In this document: in pieces, positions 47,701-58,800 of the stretch | Layout of the letters: each line of letters opens with the position of its first letter | Position numbering within the stretch: position 1 is the first letter of the stretch | Assembly (NCBI GenBank): GCA_051453625.1 | Contig: JBOZIK010000001.1 | Location: forward strand, 190,085,414-190,149,413 | DNA from: Welwitschia mirabilis | Lineage: Eukaryota > Gnetophyta > Gnetopsida > Welwitschiales | Direction of reading: 5' to 3' | DNA length: 64,000 nucleotides | Position numbers and translations under genes: made by a program | Notes under the pieces: generated by a model | Told to the model about the DNA's origin: nothing | Seen by the model: the letters and a program-made list of their open reading frames with translations, nothing else | Database searches by the model: none

Positions 47701-49860
47701 TAGCCTTTGTCAAGTAGTATGTATGATCTTCCTTTGAGAAATAATTCCAATTCATTGCTTGCATTTTATCAAAATAAAAAGATATAAATAAAGTAAGAAA
47801 AGATGTAAATATTCACCTTCTAAAAAGAATCCTACTCTTCCACTTATGGTGGCTTGAAATAATAGAGTAGAAGAAAGGAAATGAAAATAGAGAAAAACAA
47901 AGGTAAGAGTTAAGAGAGTGAAAAATGAAATCAAGAAAAAAAAAAAGGACCTTAGATGTGAAACTAGACTTACCAACATGCTAGAAACTTAAAGAAAGCA
48001 AAAACAGAGTTGTAAGAAAAAATCAAATGCATGCGAAAGAAAACACAAATAATAGCATCAATGAAATAGATAGTGGTACCAACAGACAGAGACATAGGTG
48101 GGACAAATGTGATGAAGGTTATAGTCACATGAAGATCACAAAAAATATACATGCTTAGTGTAAATAACTTAGAAATTACACGTTTTTCTAGAAAATGGAT
48201 GAAATATGGACATTAGATGAATATATTTTAACAATGATTTACATTAATTTTATCTTAAATCTAAACATGGATAGATGGATTAAATTACATAAAACATGAT
48301 ATTTTTCTTAATGTACTCTTTAATAGAACAAAAAACAAGGAAGTGTGGCCTGAAATGGATGATGAGAATGAAGGGAAATAAGATAAAATAGATGAATGAA
48401 TTTAAAAAAAACCTACTATGCATCCTGTGAATAAATAGGACATAATTAATGCAAGCTAATGGTCTTATTTATTTACATAATTTGGGTGGATTCTTTAATA
48501 ATACAAAGAAAAGTATAGATTACTAAATCTGTGCAAATACGAAAGTAGCAAAAATCTTTAATTCGATTGTTAAAACAAGCAAACATAATAACTCTCTGAT
48601 TTTACCTCAATTTCATTTATTTTCCTTCCTCTTCCATGGATAATTAAGTTTTAAGAATTTTATCATATTAGAAATTTAATGTTGTGACACTTATTTCTAA
48701 TAGATTTAACATGTTATACAAGAAGGATTTGGAAGTAGTAACCCAGGTATATCTACGAGGTGCTTCTTTGGCAGACTTGGATCCATCGAGCCCCTTACTT
48801 ATATAGCACGTGTTAGTTTATAGTATTAGAATAGTTTGAAATGTGACATTTCTAGTTAGAATTTATAGCCTTAATGTATATGAATGTGTCACAAATAAAT
48901 AATTAGAGTTGCATTGCTAGCAAGCATCCAAAACTCTAATGCAGTTAACTAAACCCAATAATAATGACTATGAAAATGTGGTAAAAGATATTCAATATTT
49001 TTCTTGATTTTTCTTAAACTTTATATATATACATATTCTTTTCATATTTTTAACATGTGAAAGGGACCATTAGCTTATTATCCTGATAGGTAAGTGATCT
49101 CATCTCCATGAATTCTTTGAAATAAAGAATACACAATTAAATAAGAAAATTTATGTTTGTCCTTAATTCTAGATTTGAGATTTCTAAATGTATGCAAGTC
49201 TTAATAAAGAACTCAAAAATTTAAAGGACTAGCTAATGAAAGAGTAAAAAATTACAAAATCTTAATTAAGCTTCGAAAAGATAAAAGATCTCTTTATTCA
49301 TGAATTAAAGAAAAGACCATTAATCAAGATTATTGATTTTCATGAATTAATAAGATGATGGAAGGGGTGGATAAAATGTAGATAATGAATTATTATATGA
49401 AGGTGATTTGGAGTGAAAATGGCTAAAGTGTAGGTGTCATTAATGGATATGATTAGGGTTTTCTATGAAAAGAGCATCCTTGAATACATGAGGGTTTTCC
49501 ATAGTTTGATAAAAACATCCTAAGGCTAGAGTAGCTACCTCCAATTTAAGTTCATCTTAGGCTCATGAAAATGGTGTATACTCATGGATGAAGAGAAAAT
49601 ATTAGAATGATTAGGGTTTACATAATCAAAGTGATAAAATGATTAATCAGGTAAAAAATTATCCCTAGGAATGTTTTCATAACAAGACTTTACACATGAG
49701 TTGAAAAACTCAAGAAGAATATGAAAAGAATACTCATTAGGATTCAAACATTTTAGGTCATGATAGGATAATCATATTTGTTTCTCTTTCTTAATTAAAA
49801 ATTCTTATAAAACACTTTTTTTTTAAATGAAGACTCAAGAATGAGAAGAATCATAGTCAA
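47700..49860 (-). other. Internal region of Athila element 3 where RT-INT would be expected
   Basis: No RT, RNase H or integrase motif could be found on either strand, although the region lies between the protease linker and the 3' frame. Two hydrophobic minus-strand frames (47752-47979 and 47970-48152) are Phe/Leu-rich and have no recognisable family. 48724-48812 is compositionally unusual and listed separately. Confidence 0.45.
48724..48812. other. Short GC-rich segment with several CpG
   Basis: About 75 bp with close to 50% GC by my count, including GGTATATCTACGAGGTGCTT and GGATCCATCGAGCCCC, then GCACGTG. CpG is nearly absent elsewhere in the window. No gene or RNA is recognised. Confidence 0.7.
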
Positions 49861-49869
49861 AGATATATC

Positions 49870-50500
49870 TCAAATACTGAAGAGGTAAGTCGGCATAAAA
49901 AAAAAGGGTTCATTTTCATGATTAACATATGAATCATAATCCAAAGAAGATAGAGAGAAAAGGGAAACATTTTTTTCATAGGAAGGAGAATCAAGATCAT
50001 CAAGGATTTCAATAAACTCTACTCTTTTCAAATCATCAAGTTGATTTATGGTATTAAAAATATTTAACTTAATAGTCATGTTACCAAATTAGATATCCAT
50101 AAGACCATTTATAAAATTGACAAGAGAATTACAAGTAGTAACAAAATGCCTTCCTTAGATAATTGAAATGGTATAACTTCTAGTTTTTCCCATCTCTAAA
50201 ATAATAAAGTTCACAGCAAAGTAGCAATTTCTGAATTAAAACATTACATCCTTTACTATGGCCAAAGGTGATTTTAAAGAATTATCATCTAATTGCAATT
50301 AGAGTTTAGTATTTTTGAGGTCATTTAAACAAAGTTCCTTGTACATACTACAAGGTAACTTATTATTACTAACTTCAAGATCTAATAAGCCTTATTAGAA
50401 TTTTGTGTTCCCAATGGTAATGAATATGGTAGGTCATTATATATCTTTGTATTTTAGGGATATTTGGTTTTTAATAATAACATTAGTTTATTAAGCAAGG
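49870..50500 (-). pseudogene. Athila element 3 protease C-terminus and linker
   Basis: On the minus strand at about 50160-50100 the frame reads GRHFVTTCNSLVNFINGLM, for the GRPFLATSNALINC-NG-M end of the Athila/Tat protease, then FGNMTIKLNIFN continuing into a 69-codon open piece (49870-50079) with EFIEILDDLDSP. This matches the FGNMTLELNIFN and EV-LIE--V-D linker blocks. It is well preserved, which makes the lack of RT right after it more notable. Confidence 0.75.
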
Positions 50501-51320
50501 AAGGCTTTACTTTACACATTCATCCTTCTTTTGATTGCTCATAGATCTTTCAGGAATTTAGCATAGTAAGGTACCCATTTAATGGGTTCTCAAAGAGATA
50601 TATTATTTTTTACTTCCTTGAAACTCTTTAGTTGTTTTTTTTTACTTCTTAGCCAAGGCTTTTATTTTTAAATTTATTGAGGAAAGAAAAGAGGTTCTTT
50701 ATAACTTGGGATAACTTCTTATAATTCATGTTTCTTCTCTACCTTTTCCTTACTTTTATGCTTATCTTATTATAATTCTTCTTTTTGGGGTTATTTATCT
50801 TCTATCTTTTTATACATTTCTTTTCCACTTCTCAAATGTATGACCTTTGTTTCCTTGATTTATGTATCTTTTATTAACTTATAACTACCAATTTTAGAAT
50901 CATATATAACAAGAAGATTTTCCTTCTCATGTTGGTTGAGTAACATAAAGATATGTAAGTTAGTTCAAGTAAGTCATTGCATTCCTTACTTTAGTATTTA
51001 TAATTTAAAAGAGATTTATTAGTTAAATTATTATTGTAAGATGTTAATGTAATATTGAGTTTACATAAAGTGTCGCCTTTAAAGACTTAGAAGTTGAAGG
51101 AGGATTTGAACTCTTAGATTGACTAGTTAAGGCTTAAATAGGGTTATCTTGTCTTCATAAGAAGTTTGGGTGATTTCTCCATCTAGGATTATAGGTGTTG
51201 AAATAAGGGTTATTTGATCTTTGGATTTTCCACTGTTGTCCTATAGCATTAACTTGCTCTTTCACTACTCATTGAAACATGGAAATGGATGAGTAATATA
51301 AGGTTTTATGAGTATTCACA
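50500..51320 (-). other. Gag-protease spacer of Athila element 3
   Basis: No motif recognised. By position it covers the gag C-terminal part and the protease active site. Confidence 0.4.
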
Positions 51321-52108
51321 NNNNNNNNNNNNNNNNNNNNNNNNNNNNNNNNNNNNNNNNNNNNNNNNNNNNNNNNNNNNNNNNNNNNNNNNNNNNNNNN
51401 NNNNNNNNNNNNNNNNNNNNNNNNNNNNNNNNNNNNNNNNNNNNNNNNNNNNNNNNNNNNNNNNNNNNNNNNNNNNNNNNNNNNNNNNNNNNNNNNNNNN
51501 NNNNNNNNNNNNNNNNNNNNNNNNNNNNNNNNNNNNNNNNNNNNNNNNNNNNNNNNNNNNNNNNNNNNNNNNNNNNNNNNNNNNNNNNNNNNNNNNNNNN
51601 NNNNNNNNNNNNNNNNNNNNNNNNNNNNNNNNNNNNNNNNNNNNNNNNNNNNNNNNNNNNNNNNNNNNNNNNNNNNNNNNNNNNNNNNNNNNNNNNNNNN
51701 NNNNNNNNNNNNNNNNNNNNNNNNNNNNNNNNNNNNNNNNNNNNNNNNNNNNNNNNNNNNNNNNNNNNNNNNNNNNNNNNNNNNNNNNNNNNNNNNNNNN
51801 NNNNNNNNNNNNNNNNNNNNNNNNNNNNNNNNNNNNNNNNNNNNNNNNNNNNNNNNNNNNNNNNNNNNNNNNNNNNNNNNNNNNNNNNNNNNNNNNNNNN
51901 NNNNNNNNNNNNNNNNNNNNNNNNNNNNNNNNNNNNNNNNNNNNNNNNNNNNNNNNNNNNNNNNNNNNNNNNNNNNNNNNNNNNNNNNNNNNNNNNNNNN
52001 NNNNNNNNNNNNNNNNNNNNNNNNNNNNNNNNNNNNNNNNNNNNNNNNNNNNNNNNNNNNNNNNNNNNNNNNNNNNNNNNNNNNNNNNNNNNNNNNNNNN
52101 NNNNNNNN
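51321..52108. other. Assembly gap (788 N)
   Basis: Run of N within gag of Athila element 3. Long open frames reported across it on both strands are artefacts. Confidence 1.
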
Positions 52109-52520
52109 TAATAGGTTATTGTAATCTTTTTGGCTCATTACTTTCTTTTAATACTTATAACTTTTAGCTATAGTCTTAACAAAATTCCAAGATTCATCAA
52201 TTTCAAGGTCTAGAAAGCTTCCTCTACCCATCATGTTTACAAATTTCTCATGATTAGATGAAAGTCTTTCATAAAAGAAAATTATGACTCTTCCTTACTC
52301 AAAACCATGTTAAGGACATTTAAGAAGAAGATCTTTAAATCTTTCTAAGGTGTAGGAGATGTTTTCACTATTCTCTTATTGGAAGTTCATGATTTCTTTT
52401 CTAATGACATTGGTCTTATGGCTAGTGAAAAATTTTCTAATGAGTGCTTGATTAAGTTCAAACTAAGTAATGATGGAAATAAATTTTAATATGTAAAGTT
52501 AAGATTTTTCCTTCTCTTTG
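52109..52520 (-). pseudogene. Athila element 3 gag, capsid part
   Basis: One minus-strand frame with only four stops reads ALIRKFFTSHKTNVIRKEIM, then ERFKDLLLKCP, then FFYERL, then EIDESWNFVKTIAKSYKY, then MSQKDYNNLL up to the gap. This matches the FL-KFFPP-KT--LR-EI--F, AWERFKDLLRKCPHHG, FYNGL and DEA-EL-E-LA blocks of Athila-type gag. It shows which lineage the element belongs to. Confidence 0.85.
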
Positions 52521-53740
52521 AGGAAGAAGGGAAAAAAGATTAATATAAGTGCATTAGATATATCATGGTTTTGTAAAAGTGTAGAAAGAATACATTCAAA
52601 CTTTTAAGATGTAAGTAAGGATCCTTAGACTCTAAACCATGAAAATGTATGAGAACTTAAATAAGTGTTAGTTTAAAGTTAATTTTCTCAGCATTAAAAA
52701 GTTGATCACTATAAGAAGATGTACTTAGATATTGTGGTTTACTTTATTCTTTTAAGGTTCTTCTATATTAGTTAATGTTGAAGTTACTTCTAGAGTTGTT
52801 TTGGCTTGGTTAAGGTCTCTTTTATAATTAGATTTTAGGATTTCACTTCATTTTAAAATTGAAAGAGATCTAATGCAATGTACTATTAAATGTTGATTCC
52901 CAATTCATAAAAAATAAAAAAATAGTCAAGAGAGATTATGTTCCTAAATTCATATGATACATGAAAAGGTTTAAGATAACATAAATGTAAGTTTTATAAA
53001 AGTTGAAGATGTTTAGATGTAATAAGCCAGCAACGCTAGTTAAGGAATCAACAATGTAAATAAGATGGTATAAAGTTATTTAAAAAAAAAAGTTAGTGTA
53101 TATTTTGGAAGGACTAATAATATGAGATGAAAAAATAGTTCAAATGATAATAAGAAAAGACTAAATGAAAATTTTAGGAAGGGTTGATGTAAAATGAAAA
53201 TAATAATGTAATGTAATGTAAGAATTAAAAATTCCAAAAATAAACAATGCAAAAACTAAAGCACCATTCTAAGATTTTTTTTTTTTGATGAATTTATTTT
53301 TCAAAAATTATCTTCAACCACCTCTAAGAAAGTCATCTAACATATACAAGCAAAGAGATGAGAGAGAAAAAATGGTAGAAAAAGAACATGAAATAGAAGA
53401 AACAAAGTTTTTTTCTTATTTCTTTTCTTCAATCTTGTAAAAGAGCAATCATAAGAAAATTTGATATATTATATAATATTTTTAAGGAAAGAAAGAAAAG
53501 AAATAAACAATAATGAAAAAAGGAAATGCAAAAATCAAAAGAAAGCATAAGAGGAAGGTTTACTAATTATGTGCTAGGCACGATTAGCACCAACCCACTA
53601 GTCATAAAAAGAGGGAAAAGAAAGAAAAAGGCAATGGAAAGTGACTAGTATAAAATGAAAAAGAAAAAGAAAACTAAAAAATAAAAAGGGTAGAGAAAAT
53701 TAAATTTTGTACATGGCCCACTATAGCTACCATAGAACTA
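52520..53740 (-). other. Gag N-terminus and leader of Athila element 3
   Basis: Between the capsid part and the primer site no clear frame remains. 53275-53290 is a T-run, and the sequence from 53330 to 53700 is purine-rich on the plus strand. Confidence 0.45.
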
Positions 53741-53757
53741 TCCCCAATAATAGTGAT
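53741..53757 (-). other. Decayed tRNA-Asp primer-binding site
   Basis: The minus strand reads TATCACTATTATTGGGGAT. The complement of the plant tRNA-Asp 3' end is TGGCGCCGTTGCCGGGGAT. Of 19 positions, 11 are identical, 7 differ by C-to-T or G-to-A, and only one is a transversion. It lies 13 bases inside the 5' LTR, and a tRNA-Asp primer is typical of Athila elements. Confidence 0.7.
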
Positions 53758-53770
53758 AAGGAGGTATCCA

Positions 53771-55056
53771 TGATGAAATATGAGTATGCTTATATCTATG
53801 AAAAATAGGAAAATTTCCCTAGGAATACAAGTCTTGCTTGACTAAATCCAAAATTTACCAATAATACTAGGACTTCCTTTTTTAATTTAGTTTCAATGTC
53901 ATTCTTTCATAGAGATAGATAATAAAAGCTATTAGTAAAGCAAGCACAATAGTAATGAATAATAAAAATTGAAATTATATAAGAGATCTAAGAATGGAAC
54001 ATAGCATTTAATCTAACATAATAAGTTCATAGAAAAGCATAAGTACTAAAGTAAAATCATATACCTTTTACTTATAACTCAAGCATAATGACATAATCTC
54101 ATTTATTATAGATATGATTATCCATGTGCTTCTAGCTCAAGCACAATGGCATAATCTCATCTATCATAAATATGAGGGTGATATATATAAGTCACCCAGC
54201 CTTCACAGTAAGAATAAAATAATCATGAAAGGTGGGGATTTCCTAGGATCCATCAAATTAACATTTAGGTTATGCAAGCTAAAATGAAAAGGAGAATCAC
54301 TAAGAAGAGATCTTACAGTAAAATCACAGCTCAGCTAACCTAAGCATAACAAGTATGAAACAATCACGACTTGATATTAAAGTAATGCATGAAGAACACG
54401 TAACACTCTTTTATCTAAAAAGTAAAAGCAAAAAATCCAAAAATGTATGTATGATAAACCAAAAAGTGTCATGCTAGCTTAGTAGCTAACGCATCCCTTT
54501 GGTAGGCTTAATAAGGACACATAACTAAAGCTCTAATCTCTTTAGCAATGATAATAATATATAATATTCTTCAAGTGAAGTACTATTAGGTATTTATAGG
54601 CTAATGATAATTAGGATTTCAAAGGCCTAATGGAATCATTCTAAAGAATGTCCAAAGTGTATAGAAGTATCTTTTAGTCATGGGACTAAATTATGGGGTT
54701 CTTCTTAGAAAATGTTCCTTGTTCATTTTCTATTTGTAAAAATGATCAAAATGGATTACTTACATTACGAGAACTCAAAAACATAAGTATGATAATATTC
54801 TAATGAAAGTAACTAGCACCATTATTCTTATAATCCACTCTTCCACCAATTATGCTTAGCATAACTCCATCTTCTACTATAATTCTCTTGATAATACATT
54901 ATTCCACAAAATGTTAGTGTTAAGGTAGCTTAGTAGTAAAACTAGATTTCCATGGACTTAATCATAATAAATACATAAAACCATTACAACCATCAATTAA
55001 ATATTATTACAAGGCCTTAATTCCTTGGTGTAAATGTTAATTTTTACATGTTATCA
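53771..55056 (-). repeat. 5' LTR of Athila element 3
   Basis: 1286 bp, partner of 44560-45827. Read on the minus strand it begins TGATAACATGTAAAAATTAA, a start typical of Athila-lineage LTRs. Confidence 0.9.
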
Positions 55057-56960
55057 ATGTTGTCTTTTTTAAAACCTCAAAAAATATCTCTTAAATTGAT
55101 ATTTATAAGATATGTTCATCTTATCTTATCTAAATTTTGAATTTTGCATGTTCCATAGTTGAGGAGGGGAAATGTATCCACTAATTACAATTTCTTAGTT
55201 TCTTCTAGTTAAAATAGTTTAACCATAAAACAACCTAGAGGCCTTAAACGTTTTTGTATGCCTAGCACATAGAAATACAGTTTAAGTAGCAACTCACTAG
55301 ATTATCCTAGTGAGAATGCTAATCTTTTCCATAAATGAAAATAAAATATTTGGTTATAATCTATTCTAAAAAATGTTTATGATGATAAAAAGGAAAAAAA
55401 GTAGAATTAGAAATATTTCTTATGCATTTTTTGATAATCATAATGAGATTCATCTCACTTTTAATCATGAAATAATATATCTCAAAGATGTCATTATGCA
55501 TGATTGCTGGGTATAAGCCAAGAAAAAAGAATATAAGATGCTTGAAGAAAATAGTACATAGGAGTTGGTTAATCTTCCATAAGATTAAACTGTGTTATTT
55601 AAGAAATGGATTTTTTGCAATAAGTATAAAGATTACAAATCTTACATTATTACTGTGGGCCTATGATAAGAAAAATATTAACCTATAATGAAGTCTTTAT
55701 GCTAATAACTAAATAAGATATCATCAAAATTTTGATTACCTTAATAGCTTAGGATGGATAGAAGACAACTAGTTAGACATTAAAACCATGTTTTTTAATG
55801 GAGATCTCAAGGAATAAATACATATAATGAAATCAAAGTGTTTTGGACTAAGATAAGATTACTATATGAGCTAAAACAAGCTTGAGAGCATGGCATACTA
55901 AACTAACTAATTAATTGAGTATAATTGGATTTAAACTAGGTAATCATCATGATTTAGAATCCATATTATGAATTAAATTTAATAGAATTAAATCTACATA
56001 TATAGTGGTTTATGTAGATGACATGTTAATAACTGGTAGTAATGAAGTGGATGTAAACTATATGAAGATTACTTTAGGTAAGGCATTTAAAATCTTTGGT
56101 CTAGAATTAGCTAGATTCTACCTTGGTGTAGAAATTAAACAAAGAAAGAACAAAATATTTATAAGTAAAAGGAAGTACATAAGATACTTGATACATAAAT
56201 TTAAATTTAAAAATGCTAAATAAGCCATTACACCTTTAGAATAGAATGAAAATGTTAATGCTAATGAATACTTAGAATTATCAAATAAAATCAAATATAA
56301 AAGAATGATGTGTAGCCTAATTTATGTTACTAACACTAGACTTGATATCTTATATATGGTTGGTCTCTTGTCTAGATATCTTTATGCATTAAAGATTACT
56401 TGTCTAAATACTACTATGAAAGTACTAAGATAGTTGAAGAAGATAGAAGACTTAGGTCTTACATATAAGAGAGACTCTAAGTTTATTATAAAGGCATAAT
56501 CTAACTTAGACTTTGTTAGAGACTCAAAAAATTTCTATTAACATTAAGACATGTCATGATTTTAGGAGAATCACTTTCATCTTGGTGATTTATGCATCAG
56601 AGAGTGATATCTTAATCTTCTATAGAAGTAGAATATATAACTACATCAAAAATCGATAGAGAAATTGAATGATTAAGAAAACTTATAAAAGTAGTAAACT
56701 TAAAGGAACAAATGCAACTAAGCTTTTCATTGATAATTAATATGATATATTAATAGAAAAAGATCTAGTGCACCATGAGAGGATAAAACACTTTAGTATT
56801 ATGATCCATAAAATTAGATATTTATATACTAAGAAGTAATTATACTAGTATATTATTTGAACATAGAACAAATCACTAATATCCTAATTAAACCAATTGG
56901 TCAAGAATGGTTCTAGTACTTCAAATTCAATATGGTATTGACCATGAATTAATGTAACTT
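55057..56960 (+). pseudogene. Copia A reverse transcriptase and RNase H remnant
   Basis: The plus strand reads VIMHDCWV-A---EYKMLEEN at 55490-55545 (the W--AM-EE---L--N block at the start of copia RT), LDIKTMFFNGDL near 55775, VVYVDDMLITGSNEVDVNYM at 56005 with intact YVDD at 56011-56022, FYLGVEIKQRKNKIFISKRK, then SLIYVTNTRLDILYMVGLLS near 56315. RNase H follows with a FIDN block near 56730 and VHHERIKHFSIMIHKIR near 56770, then EQITNILIKPIGQE near 56870. The 72-codon open piece at 56005-56223 is the best preserved copia RT part. Confidence 0.85.
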
Positions 56961-57249
56961 ATTTTGTTATAAATATTAAGATTTATTTAATTTTTAGAGT
57001 AACTACAGAAAGCCTTTCTTAATCCTAGTACTATAAGATGTGTAATATGTGTGGTAGAATTTTTCCTAGCATTATAAGAAGTGTAATGCATGAATTCTAT
57101 TATTATAGAATGTATGAAAAAATATAGATACTTCTTTATGAAGTAGTTATCTCATATGGAAACTTATTTTTGAAGGTTTTATTATAGGTCACATTACTAA
57201 GATTTTCCTCTAGGAACTCTAGTTTCCTTAAAAGAGAGCATATTTCCAT

Positions 57250-57262
57250 ATTGAGGGGTAAA
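57250..57262 (+). other. Polypurine tract of copia A
   Basis: TTGAGGGGTAAA lies just before the 3' LTR and about 290 bp after the RNase H end. The spacing is normal for copia elements. Confidence 0.55.
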
Positions 57263-57441
57263 TTCTAAGGAAACTACTAAACTACACCATGATACTATAC
57301 TTAGGGTGAAATTCCTAGTTGGGTGTTCTTACCTATAAAAGTAAGATCTATTATTTGATAGGCATAGAAAAAATGAAAGGATTATTTTTGAAATCCCATT
57401 TTAGAGTTTCTTTCTCTTGGTTGCTTTTTATATCTTTTGCA
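57262..57441 (+). repeat. 3' LTR of copia A
   Basis: Partner of 33430-33607. It is directly followed by TTTGGTATCAAAGAACTTTT, a copy of the primer-site region that should only follow the 5' LTR (see findings). Confidence 0.7.
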
Positions 57442-57469
57442 TTTGGTATCAAAGAACTTTTTAATCTTG

Positions 57470-57870
57470 CAAGTTTTATCACAACATTCATGTAGTTTAT
57501 TAAATATTTAAAGGTAAATAAGAATGAACTATCTAGAATAAGTAAAAATCCTCTTAGGTTAGCTTACTTTACTAAGATTAAAAACTCAACTAGGTAGTAA
57601 AAATTTATCAACTTATAATAAAATACCTTTATAATTTCTTTGGAAATTTTAATTGCACAGTTAGTAAATTATATAGTTATTTCAGTTTTCATCATCCTTT
57701 GCAATCAAAGTTCTTTATACAATACATATGAAATTAGGTTTACACAGGCTTCTAAAACTAATAAAACTTTATTTATTCTCTTGTTACTTGTAACATGTAA
57801 AATAGTTAGAAAACTAAGATCTGTAAACTTTGATGGGGGTTTATCTTAGAATATAGTAGGCACTTGCTAA
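57470..57870 (-). pseudogene. Athila element 2 protease remnant
   Basis: One minus-strand frame with few stops reads LLVLEACVNLISYVLYKEL near 57745, KTEITI, then ISKEIIKVFYYKLINFYYLV, then LRGFLLILDSSFLFTFKYLI near 57530. This aligns with ALLDLGASVNLLPYSVYK-LGLGELKPTTI-LQLADRS, P-GIIEDVLVKVDKFYYPVDF and G-P-ILGRPFLATSNALI of Athila/Tat proteases. In the active site the Asp codon is changed to Val and Ser to Cys. It abuts copia A at 57470; the linker resumes at 33424. Confidence 0.8.
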
Positions 57871-58800
57871 GATAAGAAAGAATTTTTGTCTTAATATGCA
57901 CATATCTTTAATAAACTTCACATCTAAAAGAACTTATTTGATAACATCTAAAATAAGAATGTTGATTTTTTATTTCTTAGAAGATGTTAGACATTTAGAG
58001 AATAGGGATTCTTTAAGTTATTTAAACCTACATCCTTTTATATAATTTTGATAATCATTTTTAAACTTATGAATTAGTTGAGGTTTTGAACTACATGTAT
58101 ATGGGTCTAGATGATTGAACATTTCCTTTTCTAGATGTCAATTTTTAAGTGAAATAGCATTTATTGCTTTTCATTCACTTTTAACCATGTTAACTTCTCT
58201 TGAATTAGGAATAGGTGGAGCTAGAAGATCACCTTTTTCTCTTCGGTTGATTAAATATAATAAGTGGGTGTGGTTTGAAAAAGTTGATTTATTTCTTATT
58301 CTAAATGTTAAGTAGTTTGAGTTATGTGATTATTGTTTTCATCTTATTCATTATTATTAATAGTTGAAGATTTAATAAATTATTTCATAATTTCCTTTAC
58401 TGGGAAACTTTAAGGTTGGCTAGATATTTATGAAGTACAAGATTTGATTTATTGGAATTTCTAAGAAAATTTAAGATAGTTCTTTCATTTCAAGTTGTAT
58501 GAATGTCCATATAGGAATAATGTCTGATGTTGCCATTCCCTTCAAAAGGATCTTCTAGATTGTAAACTTTTCACTTGCAAAACCACTAGATCTTTGTAAA
58601 TATATATATAGAAACATTATTCCATTTTATATCCATTACAAGTACATGTAGCAAATATAACAATTCCAAAAATCTTATGTAATTTAGGATTATAGTTTTT
58701 CTAAGTGTTTAACTATTGTATTTTAGATTTTATATTCATGTCTATTTCTTCACACAATTTGTATATGTCTTATCCTATGAAATAATTATATGTTTAAGTT
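57870..58800 (-). other. Gag C-terminal region of Athila element 2, unreadable
   Basis: Lies between the recognised protease and capsid parts. No zinc knuckle or other motif could be read. Plus-strand frames at 57640-57849 and 58115-58315 are antisense to the element and not supported. Confidence 0.45.

Larger units (their letters stand above)
44560..55056 (-). mobile_element. Athila-type element 3 lacking RT and integrase, nested in copia A
   Basis: Long LTRs (44560-45827 and 53771-55056) flank 7.9 kb of internal DNA that includes two gaps (38 and 788 N). Orientation is minus: a decayed tRNA-Asp primer site lies at 53741-53757 and a purine tract, GGTTGGGATGTA, precedes the 3' LTR start TGATAACATG at 45828-45839. 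Gag is at about 52110-52500 and protease plus linker at 49870-50500. After the linker no RT, RNase H or integrase motif occurs; instead there is a possible lineage-type 3' open frame at 46950-47700. It would have depended on another element to move. Confidence 0.8.
33430..57465 (+). mobile_element. Ty1/copia element A, plus strand, itself interrupted twice
   Basis: Short LTRs of about 175 bp lie at 33430-33607 and about 57262-57441. The first is followed by a tRNA-iMet primer site. Inside, in order on the plus strand, come a decayed zinc knuckle (43060-43100), protease (43250-43367, running into a gap), integrase (43550-44559), RT and RNase H (55060-56960). Copia B (35129-40402) and Athila element 3 (44560-55056) are inserted in it. 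It inserted into the protease-linker region of Athila element 2. Flanking pentamers TTTGC (33425-33429) and CTTGC (57466-57470) fit a target-site duplication with one C-to-T change. Confidence 0.8.

Noticed and set aside
48724-48812. tRNA or SINE-like box-B sequence in the GC-rich segment
   Set aside because: GGCTCGATGGATCC on the minus strand resembles a box B, but no box A, arms or acceptor stem can be folded around it.
51269-52167. Open frames of 267-292 codons on both strands
   Set aside because: Almost all residues come from the 788-bp gap. Only the start of the minus-strand one is real, as decayed gag of Athila element 3.
33430-57465. Two separate tandem copia elements instead of one copia A
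   Set aside because: The primer-site-like sequence after the second LTR first suggested a second element, but the Athila 2 protease frame resumes within about 30 bp, leaving no room for one.
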